64,000 bases of DNA, from NCBI GenBank assembly GCA_964596695.1, contig CAZQVE010000001.1:310001-374000 (forward strand), in the 5' to 3' direction. Of this stretch, positions 41,888 through 51,382 are shown piece by piece (within the stretch, counting starts at the first letter, position 1; the number at the start of each line of letters is the position of its first letter). The notes under the pieces were generated by a model, which saw only the letters and a program-made list of their open reading frames with translations, did not search any database and was not told where the DNA came from. This DNA is from UBA2112 sp964596695 (lineage in GTDB: Bacteria; Patescibacteriota; Saccharimonadia; Saccharimonadales; Saccharimonadaceae). The position numbers were made by a program, and so were the translations under genes.

Positions 41888-43619
41888 AGAGGAAGTTCGC
41901 ACCCGTCTCAATATCGAAGACGTTATTGGCGAATACGTCCAACTAAAACGTTCTGGTCGTAACTTCAAAGGCCTCAGTCCCTTTAGTGGCGAAAAAACGC
42001 CCAGCTTTTTTGTCAGTCCGGATAAACATATTTGGCATGACTTTAGCTCGGGGAAGGGCGGTGATGTCTTTAGTTTTGTCATGGAGGTCGAAGGCCTCGA
42101 CTTTCGTCAGGCGCTGGAGTTACTTGCGCGTCGTGCGGGCGTTGATCTTTCGCTGTATCAAAGCAGCGGTTCGCAAGATCTGGCGAAGCGAAAAAAACGG
42201 CTGCTCGCTGCCAATGAGCTGGCTGCAACATATTATCAGAAGAGCTTGCTGAGCAACACGCACGCGCTTGAGTATGTCTTCAAGAAACGCGGTCTGAACA
42301 AAAAAATTGTTCAGGACTTTCGTATCGGTTATTCGCCGAACAACGGACAGGCATTAACGGGATTTTTAGCGAAAAAAGGCTTCTCAAACCAAGAAATAAA
42401 AGATGCCGGACTGACGAATCGCTTCGGTGGAGATTTATTTCGCGGACGGATGATGGTTCCCCTCATGGATGGGACGGGACAGGTTATCGGCTTTACGGGT
42501 CGTATTATTACGGATGACCCGTCGGCACCTAAATATCTCAACACACCGCAGACATTGCTATATGACAAGAGCCGCCATGTGTTCGGGCTGAGCCAGGCGA
42601 AAGATACGATTCGCAGTACCGACTACGCTGTCGTGGTGGAAGGGAATCTCGATGTCGTCAGCAGCCATCAGGTGGAAGTTCAAGCAGTCGTCGCGACGGC
42701 TGGTACGGCGATTACCGAGCACCACTTGCGCCAGCTTGGCCGACTTACTTCGCATATTCGTCTGGCATTCGACGGCGACAAGGCTGGCCTGGCGGCGACG
42801 GAACGCGCTATTCCTATCGCGCAATTGGTCGGTGTGGAACTGTCCATCGTTAGCTTGCCCGAAGGAGCAAAGGATCCTGACGAGCTGATCCAACGTGACG
42901 CGAGGTTATGGCAAAAAGCCATCGATTCGGCGCAGCCAGTCGTTGATTGGGTTATCGCGCAATTCGCCTCTCGGGAAAACCTCACGACGGCTGGTGGTAA
43001 ACGAGCATTTACGACTGCCGCGCTCGGTGTCGTAAGGGCTTTGACCGATCCCGTGGAGCAAGATCACTACATGGCGCTGATCGCAGACATGACAGACACG
43101 TCCAGAGATGCGTTGACGCGCAAATTCGCCTCGGATGATACGCCGCAAAAGTCTCAGAAAACCGTCAAACATTCGGATAAACCCGTTGATTTGCCACAAG
43201 ACGAGCCGGATCGTAAGCAAGACACACTGCTTGCCGTCGCACTTATCGACACGGGCGTACAAGAGTTGCTTGGCACGGTGAATCCGGAAGTTTTTCAGGG
43301 CAAGGATCGCCAAGCAGTTGTCGCTTATCTGGTGAAGCATAAGAAAAAGAGGATTGAGTCGGTGCCGGCAGGTTTACAGGAGCAGGAAAAATATGTTACG
43401 ATGTTATTATTACATCCCGATGTAGAGAACGTGGATTGGAGCAGTGAAAACCGTATTATCACTGCTACCGACGCTCTACGATCGTTGCAAGCAAACTACC
43501 AGAAAACGAAAAAAGAAGAACTATCAAAGCTAGAGGCGGCCGCGAGAGAGCGGGGGGACGACGCTGCCGCCGAAGACTATTTGCGACAACTAAGCATACT
43601 CATAAAAGGAGAGAAATAA
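41874..43619 (+). CDS. dnaG: DNA primase without zinc ligands
   Basis: The 581-residue protein is a primase: an N-terminal domain, the TOPRIM core (VVEGNLDVVSSHQ and AFDGDKAGLAA) and a helicase-binding C-terminal region. It makes RNA primers at the replication fork. In the zinc-binding domain the canonical GLCPFH is GLSPFS and HCFGCG is HDFSSG, so all four ligands (C, H, C, C) are lost while EKTPSFFVSPDK and GGDVFSFV remain. The gene overlaps rpoD (TAATG), the classic dnaG-rpoD pair. ATG 41874 follows AAGGAG. Confidence 0.93.
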   Translation: MQDAKEEVRTRLNIEDVIGEYVQLKRSGRNFKGLSPFSGEKTPSFFVSPDKHIWHDFSSGKGGDVFSFVMEVEGLDFRQALELLARRAGVDLSLYQSSGSQDLAKRKKRLLAANELAATYYQKSLLSNTHALEYVFKKRGLNKKIVQDFRIGYSPNNGQALTGFLAKKGFSNQEIKDAGLTNRFGGDLFRGRMMVPLMDGTGQVIGFTGRIITDDPSAPKYLNTPQTLLYDKSRHVFGLSQAKDTIRSTDYAVVVEGNLDVVSSHQVEVQAVVATAGTAITEHHLRQLGRLTSHIRLAFDGDKAGLAATERAIPIAQLVGVELSIVSLPEGAKDPDELIQRDARLWQKAIDSAQPVVDWVIAQFASRENLTTAGGKRAFTTAALGVVRALTDPVEQDHYMALIADMTDTSRDALTRKFASDDTPQKSQKTVKHSDKPVDLPQDEPDRKQDTLLAVALIDTGVQELLGTVNPEVFQGKDRQAVVAYLVKHKKKRIESVPAGLQEQEKYVTMLLLHPDVENVDWSSENRIITATDALRSLQANYQKTKKEELSKLEAAARERGDDAAAEDYLRQLSILIKGEK

Positions 43620-44623
43620 TGCCCGATAACAATGATGATGATTTGCATTTGAACGAAGAACAATCAGCGGAGGAGAGTGATCAGAAGTCAGATATAACTG
43701 ATATCGAAGAGCCGGTAGCTGATGAGCTGGAAGACGAAGAGGAAATCGACGATGAGACGCTGAATAATAGCCAGTATTTCGATGACATCAGTGATGACAG
43801 CGTGCGACTGTACTTACGTGAAATCGGTAAGATTCCGCTATTGAATTCGGAAGAAGAGCTGGCTCTGGCGAAAAAGGTCGTCGCTGGCGACAAACGAGCT
43901 AAAGACAAAATGGCTGAGGCGAATATGCGCCTTGTTGTCTCGATTGCGAAGCGTTACAGCGGTCGTGGCCTCGACTTTCTCGACCTTATCCAGGAAGGCA
44001 ACACCGGTTTGCTGCGTGCCGTCGAAAAATTCGACCCGGACAAAGGGTTCAAGTTCAGCACCTATGCGACCTGGTGGATTCGCCAGGCGATTACACGTGC
44101 CATCGCCGACCAGGCTCGTACCATCCGTATTCCGGTGCACATGGTCGAAACCATCAACAAGCTACTGCGTACGCAGCGTCGTATGACCCAGGAGTTGAAC
44201 CGTGAACCGACTATCGAAGAACTCGCCAAAGAGCTAGAGATGGAGCCGGAAAAAGTCGAGTATGTCATCAAGATCAAGCAAGACATTACGTCGCTTGATG
44301 CCGGTGTCGGCCGTGACGGCGAAGACGAAGACAGTGTTCTCGGTGACTTTATCGAGGACGAGGACAGTAAAACGCCGCAGGACTCCGCGACAGAGCAGTT
44401 ACTAAAAGAGCAGGTTCAGTCAGTACTTTCGACATTGAGTGATCGTGAACAGAAAATCATCAAGATGCGGTTCGGCCTGGAAAACGGCAAGTCACACACG
44501 CTTGAAGAAGTCGGTCAGGAATTTGCCGTGACTCGCGAACGTATTCGCCAGATTGAGGCAAAGGCACTCGCGAAGCTACGCAAGCACAAAGACGCCAAAA
44601 AGCTGCACGAATACCTAGGTTAA
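43619..44623 (+). CDS. rpoD: Primary sigma factor (RpoD)
   Basis: The 334-residue sigma-70 protein has an acidic N-terminal region, DSVRLYLREIGKIPLL (region 1.2), region 2 (DFLDLIQEGNTGLLRAVEKFD and KFSTYATWWIRQAI), region 3 and region 4 (LEEVGQEFAVTRERIRQIEAKAL). It directs RNA polymerase to housekeeping promoters with TATAAT-type -10 elements. It overlaps dnaG by one base, as in the macromolecular-synthesis operon, but rpsU is absent. Its stop overlaps that of the convergent kinase gene. Confidence 0.95.
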   Translation: MPDNNDDDLHLNEEQSAEESDQKSDITDIEEPVADELEDEEEIDDETLNNSQYFDDISDDSVRLYLREIGKIPLLNSEEELALAKKVVAGDKRAKDKMAEANMRLVVSIAKRYSGRGLDFLDLIQEGNTGLLRAVEKFDPDKGFKFSTYATWWIRQAITRAIADQARTIRIPVHMVETINKLLRTQRRMTQELNREPTIEELAKELEMEPEKVEYVIKIKQDITSLDAGVGRDGEDEDSVLGDFIEDEDSKTPQDSATEQLLKEQVQSVLSTLSDREQKIIKMRFGLENGKSHTLEEVGQEFAVTRERIRQIEAKALAKLRKHKDAKKLHEYLG

Positions 44624-45201
44624 TCGTCGTAAAAGCCGGCGTGTTTCAACGTGTCGTCGATTTGCTCGTGGAGGTGGTCGAGATCCCCGTCGTTATGGAT
44701 GTAATAGTCCGCAATGGCAATCGGGCCGCCTTTTTCGATGTCCTCGATTTCGCTCCAGTCACGTTCGTTGGCTTCGGAGTTGGTTAGCGGTCGCTCCGGG
44801 CGGTTGTTGAGCCGACGATAACGGAGGTGTTTCGGTGATATGACAGCGACAACCGTTAGTTCGCCGGGGAATTCATGCTTCATAATTTTGTATTCAGTCC
44901 AGCTGTACAGACCGTCTGCGATAACTCGGTGTTGACCCGCGTCAATAAGGTTGTGGATCTGCTTGTTAATCCGATTAACGATGAAATCTTTACCCTCACG
45001 CTTACGGATTTCCGCGCGAAAAGGATTTTCAACGGCCCAGTCGCCCGGTGTAAGACCAGCCTCTCTCATGGCTTCGTAGAAGACGCCGCCGAAATAAACT
45101 TTCGGATACCCCTTTTCGGTCAGGTAATCGACGGCGACGCTTTTGCCGCTGCCGGTCAGACCGACAAAGGCGATGATTTTTGCATCCTTGTGCTCAGACA
45201 T
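44620..45201 (-). CDS. P-loop kinase, dephospho-CoA-kinase-like
   Basis: The 193-residue protein has Walker A AFVGLTGSGKSVAVDYL, an acidic VIADGLYSWTEY and RRLNNRPERPL, the pattern of small nucleoside or dephospho-CoA kinases and the archaeal UPF0200 group. The exact substrate cannot be read; dephospho-CoA kinase function (last step of CoA synthesis) is possible. TACAAT lies eight bases before the ATG, so the mRNA is probably leaderless. It is convergent to rpoD. Confidence 0.65.
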   Translation of the reverse strand: MSEHKDAKIIAFVGLTGSGKSVAVDYLTEKGYPKVYFGGVFYEAMREAGLTPGDWAVENPFRAEIRKREGKDFIVNRINKQIHNLIDAGQHRVIADGLYSWTEYKIMKHEFPGELTVVAVISPKHLRYRRLNNRPERPLTNSEANERDWSEIEDIEKGGPIAIADYYIHNDGDLDHLHEQIDDTLKHAGFYDD

Positions 45202-45227
45202 TAATATACATTGTACCAGACGCCAAG

Positions 45228-45932
45228 CTACTTTCCGTGTCGGCGCTCACGCTCGCGAAAATCATCGATGATGTGTTCAAGACGTTCACCGGTAAAGTCC
45301 GGCCAGAGTAGTTCGGGGAAGGCATATTGCACTTCGTCGGCGATCAGATTCATGAAACCGGCACTGTTATGAGGGTCGATCCATGATCCTGTCCGAACGA
45401 TAAGGTCAAGGTCGGGCAGGTGACCGGTCCAGGAGCGTGAACGAAGCAATTCTTCTGGCGGGATATCACTTTTGGGGTCAGCCATAAGCGATTGGACGGC
45501 GGCTGTTCGTTCTCGGGCACCACTGTAGTCGATGAGAATCGTCAGTACGCGGCCTTTACGATGTGCCGTTTTGGCGACAGTGTTTTCCATGGTTCTTATG
45601 GTCTCCGGTGTTAGACTGTCACGCCACTCGCCTATGATGTCAATTCTGACGTCGTACTTTTTGATAACTGGGTGGGTCGTGAAACGGTCGATATTGTCGC
45701 GAAACACACGATCGATATTACTAGCGAAATCCGACGAGCGGCTAGCCATGTTGGAGTGTGAACTGCCCCAGAGCGATAGATGCGTGACACCATGGTCAAA
45801 GGCGGCTTCAGTAATCTCCAGCAGACCATCAACTCCACGCTGATAGAGGTCGTAGTAGCCTTTCAGGCCGTTTTGCTTTGCCCAGCGTCGGTTGCCATCG
45901 GGAATGATGGCAAGGTGAAACGTTTCTGACAT
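45228..45932 (-). CDS. Divergent polyprenyl diphosphate synthase (UppS family)
   Basis: The 234-residue protein has the cis-prenyltransferase motif IIPDGNRRWAKQNG and the C-terminal LPDLDLIVRTGS and LLWPDF. Canonical UppS makes the C55 lipid carrier for peptidoglycan. Changes are seen: the GHxxG motif reads YDLYQRG, the STENW-like segment reads GSSHSN, and the R-x-S-N-F-L-L-W region is replaced by HNSAGFMNLIADE. Substrate or chain length may therefore differ. It lies 26 bases from the kinase on the same strand. Confidence 0.75.
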   Translation of the reverse strand: MSETFHLAIIPDGNRRWAKQNGLKGYYDLYQRGVDGLLEITEAAFDHGVTHLSLWGSSHSNMASRSSDFASNIDRVFRDNIDRFTTHPVIKKYDVRIDIIGEWRDSLTPETIRTMENTVAKTAHRKGRVLTILIDYSGARERTAAVQSLMADPKSDIPPEELLRSRSWTGHLPDLDLIVRTGSWIDPHNSAGFMNLIADEVQYAFPELLWPDFTGERLEHIIDDFRERERRHGK

Positions 45933-46120
45933 AGTGTTTTCATACTACGCCGAGTCAGAATAGGGGTCAAACGCCTATGCTTGCGCTTGCTGTATGCCAC
46001 AAGCGGAACATACCAGGTGTAAAATCGCTAGAATTACTCTAATTTTGATGTTATAGTAATTGCTTTCAATTAAAGAAAGTAGTATCATATAAGCAAAATT
46101 GAGTGCGAGAAACAACATAT

Positions 46121-47143
46121 ATGTCACATGAAACCATAAGCGAAGATATAGCAGCATATGACGTCGATTTCATCGACGTCAGTCAAGAGTATACCGATAA
46201 TTCGCTAAGGAGGTATCTCAAAGAAGTTGGCAGGACGGCGCTACTTAACGCGGCCGATGAGGTTGAGTTGGCCAAGGATATCGAAGCGGGTGTTTACGCC
46301 GGGCACTTATTGGAGGAGGCGGCTATACGTGGAGAAAAGCTGCCTGTCGCTCGCCGGCGCGAGCTTGCGCTCATGGAACGTACTGGCAAGCAGGCGAACG
46401 ACCACATGCTCGAAGCTAATCTGCGGCTTGTCGTCTCCATCGCTAAGCGGTACAACAGGCCGAACAACAAGATGGAGCTCCTCGACCTGATCCAAGAGGG
46501 CAACACGGGGCTTATCCATGCAGTGGAGCTATTTGACTATACGAAAGGCTTCAAATTTAGTACCTATGCGACTTGGTGGATCCGCCAAGCAATCAATCGC
46601 GGCATGGCTGACCAGAATCGTACGATTCGTCTTCCTGCCCACATGGTAGAAAAAGTTAATAAGCTCGACCGCATCAAACGCGACCTGACAGTAACTCTCG
46701 GTCGTGAACCGACTCCCGAGGAGATGAGTGAAGAGGCGGGGATAGATCCCGAAAAGATAAGGGATTTTCTGAGTTATAAGGATCCAGTCAGCCTGGATGT
46801 ACCGGTTGGCGAAGACGAGGATGTGTATTTGGGCGATTTCATTGAGAACACCGACGGCCCTTCGCCGGAACTACTTGCTGAGGATAACGATTTCGCAGAG
46901 AAAATGCGAGAAGCTATGATTGTGGCGAAGCTAACTCCTCGGGAGCGGGAAGTAATAATTGCACGCTATGGTCTAGATGGCGGTGGGTCTCGCACGCTGA
47001 ACGAGATAGGAGCACAGTCGGAACCACCAGTGACCCGCGAGCGTATACGGCAGATAGATACGAAAGCTCGCAGAAAAATGCAGAAGAGCACGGTGTTCAA
47101 AAATCTTCTTGCCGACCTTACTGACAAACAAACAGACAACTAA
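46121..47143 (+). CDS. Second sigma-70 family factor
   Basis: The 340-residue protein has region 1.2 (SLRRYLKEVGRTALL), region 2 (ELLDLIQEGNTGLIHAVELFD and KFSTYATWWIRQAI), region 3 and region 4 (LTPREREVIIARYGLDGG and PPVTRERIRQID). It is a close relative of RpoD at 43619 but without the acidic N-terminus, and may be a group 2 (stress or stationary) sigma. It lies 2.5 kb from rpoD. ATG 46121 is preceded by no strong ribosome-binding site. The 188-base region before it has no gene and shows only a short inverted repeat. Confidence 0.9.
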   Translation: MSHETISEDIAAYDVDFIDVSQEYTDNSLRRYLKEVGRTALLNAADEVELAKDIEAGVYAGHLLEEAAIRGEKLPVARRRELALMERTGKQANDHMLEANLRLVVSIAKRYNRPNNKMELLDLIQEGNTGLIHAVELFDYTKGFKFSTYATWWIRQAINRGMADQNRTIRLPAHMVEKVNKLDRIKRDLTVTLGREPTPEEMSEEAGIDPEKIRDFLSYKDPVSLDVPVGEDEDVYLGDFIENTDGPSPELLAEDNDFAEKMREAMIVAKLTPREREVIIARYGLDGGGSRTLNEIGAQSEPPVTRERIRQIDTKARRKMQKSTVFKNLLADLTDKQTDN

Positions 47144-47157
47144 GCTATACTAATACT

Positions 47158-49692
47158 ATGAAGCGTCTCGTGGTCATCGACGGAAAATCGGTATTTTATC
47201 GAGCATATTTCGCTATGCCGCCGTTTAGCTTACGTGACGGTACACCAACGAACGCGGTCTACGGGTTCGCGAGTATCGCAATCGAAATTATCAAACGGCT
47301 CGAGCCCGACTACGTGGCGGTCGCGTGGGATATCAAGGGTACGAGTATCGCGCAGCGAAGGAAGATACTGCCGCAGTACAAGGCAACACGCAAACCTGCG
47401 CCGCCGGATTTTCATGCGCAGATTCCCTTGCTCCGTGAACTGCTCGATGCGTTTCACTGGCCGCTGTACGAGATTGATAATTACGAGGCCGACGACATCA
47501 TGGGGACATTTGCCTGTGAGGCGAATAAAAAGGGTATCGAAACCTGTTTGGTCTCTGGTGACTACGACATGCTGCAGATGATATCACCCTCGACTTGCGT
47601 GTACATCACGAAGAAAGGCGGGTCTGATCTGACGCTGTATGACGAGGAAGCATTCGTCGAGAAATACAAAGTACGGCACGAACAATTTGTCGACTATAAG
47701 GCGCTTGTCGGTGATAGCAGCGATAATATACCGGGCGTACGCAAGGTCGGTCCTATTGCCGCACAGAAACTGTTAGCGGCGTATGGTGATCTTGAAGGTA
47801 TTTATGCGCATATCGATGACCTGAAGGGCGCACAAAAGGAAAACCTTGTAGAAGACAAAGAAGTCGCATTTGCCAGCCGAGAAGTCGCTCGTATCTTTAC
47901 GGATGCACCGATTGAGCTGGATTGGGACGAAGCGGACATTCACAGGACCGATCTCAACAAGGTCGCCGCAGTGCTAGAAAAATTTGAGTTCCACTCTCTG
48001 ACAAAACGCCTACCGAAGCACATGCAGGACGAAAACGTTTCGCATGCGCTGGCGGTCAACAATTTGGCCACTTCGGACATCGCTGAGAAGCCTTGGCCAA
48101 AGCAGCTGATGATGAACGGCACCGTCGTTGTCGAGCTTGAGGGCGGTGAATTGTGGTTGTCGACCGACCGGTCGACGGTCTACCGTATGCCAGTAAGCAA
48201 AGTCGACAAAAGTACGTGGCGGGCGCTTCAAATGGCAACTGTCGTCGCGTATGACGTCAAGCGGGTGTATCATGACCTAGCTGCGAGCGGAATTACCGAT
48301 ATTCGTTTCGGTGAGATCCACGACATTCGTCAATCGGCTTTTTTGATTGACCCGTTGCGGCGTGATCGCAGTCTAAATTCGCTTGTTGGCGGCCAGTTAG
48401 AGGCCGAAGTAGAGCGGATTGCTGCTCTGTGGCAGGTATATGACTGGCAGTGTGAGAGTTTCAAGGAGCTGCCGCATGTGGCTGATATCGCGCGCAAATT
48501 TGATTTTCCACTTATTTATACGCTTTTCCTCATTGAGCATCGCGGTATAAAAATCGACAAGGAGCTGTTGGCTGTTATGAGCAAAGAGCTTGGTGAAGAA
48601 CACGCCAAGCTTGAGCAAGAAATGTATACAATGGCTGGTTACGAGTTTAATATCGGCAGTCCTTCGCAACTAGCAGAGGTGTTGTTTACCAAATTACAGC
48701 TGCCGACTGCCGGAGTAAAAAGGGGCAAGACCGGCTTTAGCACCGACCAAAAAACTCTCGACAAACTGCGAGGACAACATCCGATTATCGAGCTGATCGA
48801 GCGGACTCGAGAGTTGGCGAAGCTCAAGAATACATACGTGGATACACTGCCGCTCGTAGCGGATGACAATAATCGCATACATACGACATTCAATCAGGAT
48901 GTCGCTGCGACAGGCCGTCTATCCAGCGCCGATCCGAACTTGCAGAACATACCCGTGCGCACGGATCTCGGTCGTCGTATCCGCGAAGCGTTTGTACCGG
49001 AAAAGGGCAAGGTGCTCGTTGGCGCTGATTACAGCCAGTTCGAGCTACGCTTGGCGGCCGTGCTAGCAGACGATAAAGAGCTAATAAACGATTTTAACGG
49101 CGATATTGATATTCACACTAAGACTGCCGCCGAGGCCAACGGCATACCTATGGAAAAGGTAACGAAAGCCCAGCGTCGCGATGCCAAGGTAATCAACTTT
49201 GGCGTGCTGTATGGCATGAGCCCGCATGGACTGTCGGTTGCGACAGGTATGAGTGTCGTCGACGCGAAAAAATACATCGATCATTATTTTGAACTGCGAG
49301 CGCCGATTCGCAAGTACATCGATGCGACACTCGAGAAGGCTAAAACAGAAGGCTATGTTGAGACGTATTATGGCCGTCGCCGTCCGACGCCGGACGTGAA
49401 CAGTAGCAACTTTATGGTACGCGAAGGAGCGAAACGCCAAGCGGCGAACATGCCTATCCAAGGAACCGAAGCAGACTTAATGAAACTCGCGATGCTGAAG
49501 ATTGATGAAAAACTTGGTGACCTGGGCGAACAGATCCTCCAGATTCACGACAGCGTACTGGTAGAATGTCCGAAAGAAAACGCCGACGAAGTTGCGAAAA
49601 TCCTGAAAGAAACGATGGAGAACATCGCGCCTGAACTACCGATCAAGCTCAAAGTCGACGTCAGTATCGGCGAGAACTGGGGCGAACTATAG
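47158..49692 (+). CDS. polA: DNA polymerase I
   Basis: The 844-residue protein has an N-terminal 5' nuclease (LVVIDGKSVFYRAYFAMPPFS, DNYEADDIMGTFA, ALVGDSSDNIPGV), a middle region, and the family A polymerase. Pol motifs are present: ADYSQFELRLAAVLA (A), RRDAKVINFGVLYG (B) and QIHDSVLVE (C, with Ser for the usual Glu). The proofreading exonuclease motif with its Asp-Glu pair is not seen in the middle, so proofreading is probably lost. ATG lies six bases after TATACT. It overlaps dut by one base. Confidence 0.95.
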   Translation: MKRLVVIDGKSVFYRAYFAMPPFSLRDGTPTNAVYGFASIAIEIIKRLEPDYVAVAWDIKGTSIAQRRKILPQYKATRKPAPPDFHAQIPLLRELLDAFHWPLYEIDNYEADDIMGTFACEANKKGIETCLVSGDYDMLQMISPSTCVYITKKGGSDLTLYDEEAFVEKYKVRHEQFVDYKALVGDSSDNIPGVRKVGPIAAQKLLAAYGDLEGIYAHIDDLKGAQKENLVEDKEVAFASREVARIFTDAPIELDWDEADIHRTDLNKVAAVLEKFEFHSLTKRLPKHMQDENVSHALAVNNLATSDIAEKPWPKQLMMNGTVVVELEGGELWLSTDRSTVYRMPVSKVDKSTWRALQMATVVAYDVKRVYHDLAASGITDIRFGEIHDIRQSAFLIDPLRRDRSLNSLVGGQLEAEVERIAALWQVYDWQCESFKELPHVADIARKFDFPLIYTLFLIEHRGIKIDKELLAVMSKELGEEHAKLEQEMYTMAGYEFNIGSPSQLAEVLFTKLQLPTAGVKRGKTGFSTDQKTLDKLRGQHPIIELIERTRELAKLKNTYVDTLPLVADDNNRIHTTFNQDVAATGRLSSADPNLQNIPVRTDLGRRIREAFVPEKGKVLVGADYSQFELRLAAVLADDKELINDFNGDIDIHTKTAAEANGIPMEKVTKAQRRDAKVINFGVLYGMSPHGLSVATGMSVVDAKKYIDHYFELRAPIRKYIDATLEKAKTEGYVETYYGRRRPTPDVNSSNFMVREGAKRQAANMPIQGTEADLMKLAMLKIDEKLGDLGEQILQIHDSVLVECPKENADEVAKILKETMENIAPELPIKLKVDVSIGENWGEL

Positions 49693-50126
49693 TGCGCGTC
49701 CAGGTCAAAAAGCTCAAAGAGTCGGCAATTTTGCCCGAATATCAGTCAGCGCAGGCGTCTGGCATGGATTTGCATGCGTGCATAGATGAGCCGATAACAC
49801 TCCAACCAATGGAACGCCGGATGATTCCGACAGGAATTGCCATCGCCTTGCCGGTAGGATATGAGGCGCAGATTCGTGCGCGTAGCGGGCTGAGTATAAA
49901 ACACGGCCTCACCATGGTGAACGGGATCGGCACGATAGATGCGGATTATAGGGGCGAGGTAGGTGCCCTGGTGATCAACCTAGGGACAGAACCGTTTACT
50001 GTCGAACCGGATATGCGTATCGTACAGATGGTTGTGGCAAAACACGAACGGGTGAGTTGGCAAGAGAGCGGTTCGCTAAACGAAACAGAGCGCGGTGAGG
50101 GTGCTTTTGGCAGTACGAAACACTAA
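49692..50126 (+). CDS. dut: dUTP diphosphatase
   Basis: The 144-residue trimeric enzyme hydrolyses dUTP to dUMP, keeping uracil out of DNA. All five motifs are present: ASGMDLHA, RARSGLSIK, NGIGTIDADYRGEV, RIVQMVV and the C-terminal RGEGAFGSTKH. The GTG start overlaps the polA stop by one base (TAGTG), so translation is coupled. With nrdAB it controls the deoxynucleotide pool. Confidence 0.95.
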   Translation: MRVQVKKLKESAILPEYQSAQASGMDLHACIDEPITLQPMERRMIPTGIAIALPVGYEAQIRARSGLSIKHGLTMVNGIGTIDADYRGEVGALVINLGTEPFTVEPDMRIVQMVVAKHERVSWQESGSLNETERGEGAFGSTKH

Positions 50127-50140
50127 AAACATTCATAAAA

Positions 50141-50169
50141 TTGACAACAGAGTACAAAAGTTATAAAAT
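50141..50169 (+). promoter_or_regulatory. Promoter of the 203-aa exported protein gene
   Basis: TTGACA (50141-50146) and TAAAAT (50164-50169) are 17 bp apart. The ATG follows six bases after the -10, so the mRNA is probably leaderless. Confidence 0.65.
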
Positions 50170-50175
50170 AACTAC

Positions 50176-50787
50176 ATGAACAGAAGTGGACTCCAGAGGT
50201 TGGTCCCTATCATATTGGTACTGATTGTCATAGCGCTTGCTATTGCGGCGCTGGTTTCGCTTGGACGGACATTTTTCGGGGGTGATGACAGTTCTTCACC
50301 ATCACCGACGCCGGTTAACACCGGTAAGCAAGCACTGACGAGCACACAGGCTGATCGCAGTGTTCGCATGACGGTTCGGGGTCCGATAGTTGCGGACGAG
50401 AACTTTCACAGCTATACGATTACGGCCAGCCCCGACGCTCGCAACATGACGACGTATACCGGCTACACGGACAAGGAAGTTGATAACGAGCAGTTGCAAA
50501 ACACCCACAAGGCGTATGAGCAATTCGTCTATGCTCTAAGCCGTGCGAATCTGATGGAGGGCACGCCGTTAAGCGGCGCCGACAACGACACTCGTGGTAT
50601 TTGCGCGACAGGATACTTGTACGAATTTGAGGTTCTCCAGGGCGACAACAGCGTACAAAAACTGTGGACATCGACATGCACAGGCTCGCCTGGCTCGCTC
50701 AAGGCAAATCTCCAGCAGGTAACGAGTCTTTTCCGGTCGCAAATCCCTGACTATTCAAAGCTGCTCAGCAAGATCAACTTTTCGTAA
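50176..50787 (+). CDS. Membrane-anchored extracytoplasmic protein
   Basis: The 203-residue protein has an N-terminal hydrophobic anchor (LVPIILVLIVIALAIAALVSL), a Ser/Pro linker and an outer domain with two cysteines (GICATG and TSTCTGS) likely to pair. The outer domain is alpha-beta in pattern with a helical end. I do not recognise its family. It is transcribed from its own promoter between dut and a HAD gene. A cell-surface or periplasm-like role is inferred from the anchor. Confidence 0.55.
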   Translation: MNRSGLQRLVPIILVLIVIALAIAALVSLGRTFFGGDDSSSPSPTPVNTGKQALTSTQADRSVRMTVRGPIVADENFHSYTITASPDARNMTTYTGYTDKEVDNEQLQNTHKAYEQFVYALSRANLMEGTPLSGADNDTRGICATGYLYEFEVLQGDNSVQKLWTSTCTGSPGSLKANLQQVTSLFRSQIPDYSKLLSKINFS

Positions 50788-50809
50788 TCTCCCCTGTTAT
50801 AATGAATTA

Positions 50810-51382
50810 ATGACAAAAGCGGTTATTTTTGATTGTTTCGGGGTGCTCACGACGGACGGTTGGTTAGCGTTTCGAGAGAAATTCCTCGAGAATGATGCGG
50901 AGTTGCTGGAGCGTGGTATTGCGAGCAATAAGCGCATTGACGCGGGGCTTATCTCGTACGATGACTTTATTCAGGAGATATCGTCACTAGCGGGCACGAC
51001 AAAGAACGAAACACTTGAGATTATCGGTGGGCATACTACGAATGAAAAATTATACGAGTATATTCGGGACGCTCTTAAGGGTGACTATAAGATAGGTCTG
51101 CTCAGCAATGCCGGCAATAATTGGCTGGATGAGTTGTTCGAACCATGGCAAGTGGCATTGTTTGATGAAACAGTCTTTTCATATGAGCTTGGTGCAATCA
51201 AACCAGACCCTGTCATGTACGAAACGATTGCGTCGCGGCTTGGTGTTACACCTGAAGAGTGCGCGTATATAGACGATCAGCAACGGTACGTCGAAGGTGC
51301 CGTCGCCGTGGGTATGCGCGCGATTCATTTTGAGTCTACTGCTGCCACGATAACTCAATTACAGGAGCTCCTTCGTGCCTGA
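50810..51382 (+). CDS. HAD-superfamily hydrolase
   Basis: The 190-residue protein has the HAD order: FDCFGVL with the nucleophile Asp (the second acid is replaced by Phe, as in dehalogenase-like members), a helical cap, LLSNAGNNW with the Ser, LGAIKPDP with the Lys, and AYIDDQQRYVEGA with the last Asp pair. It hydrolyses phosphate or a similar group; substrate unknown. ATG is six bases after TATAAT, so a leaderless mRNA is likely. It overlaps mutM by eight bases. Confidence 0.85.
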   Translation: MTKAVIFDCFGVLTTDGWLAFREKFLENDAELLERGIASNKRIDAGLISYDDFIQEISSLAGTTKNETLEIIGGHTTNEKLYEYIRDALKGDYKIGLLSNAGNNWLDELFEPWQVALFDETVFSYELGAIKPDPVMYETIASRLGVTPEECAYIDDQQRYVEGAVAVGMRAIHFESTAATITQLQELLRA

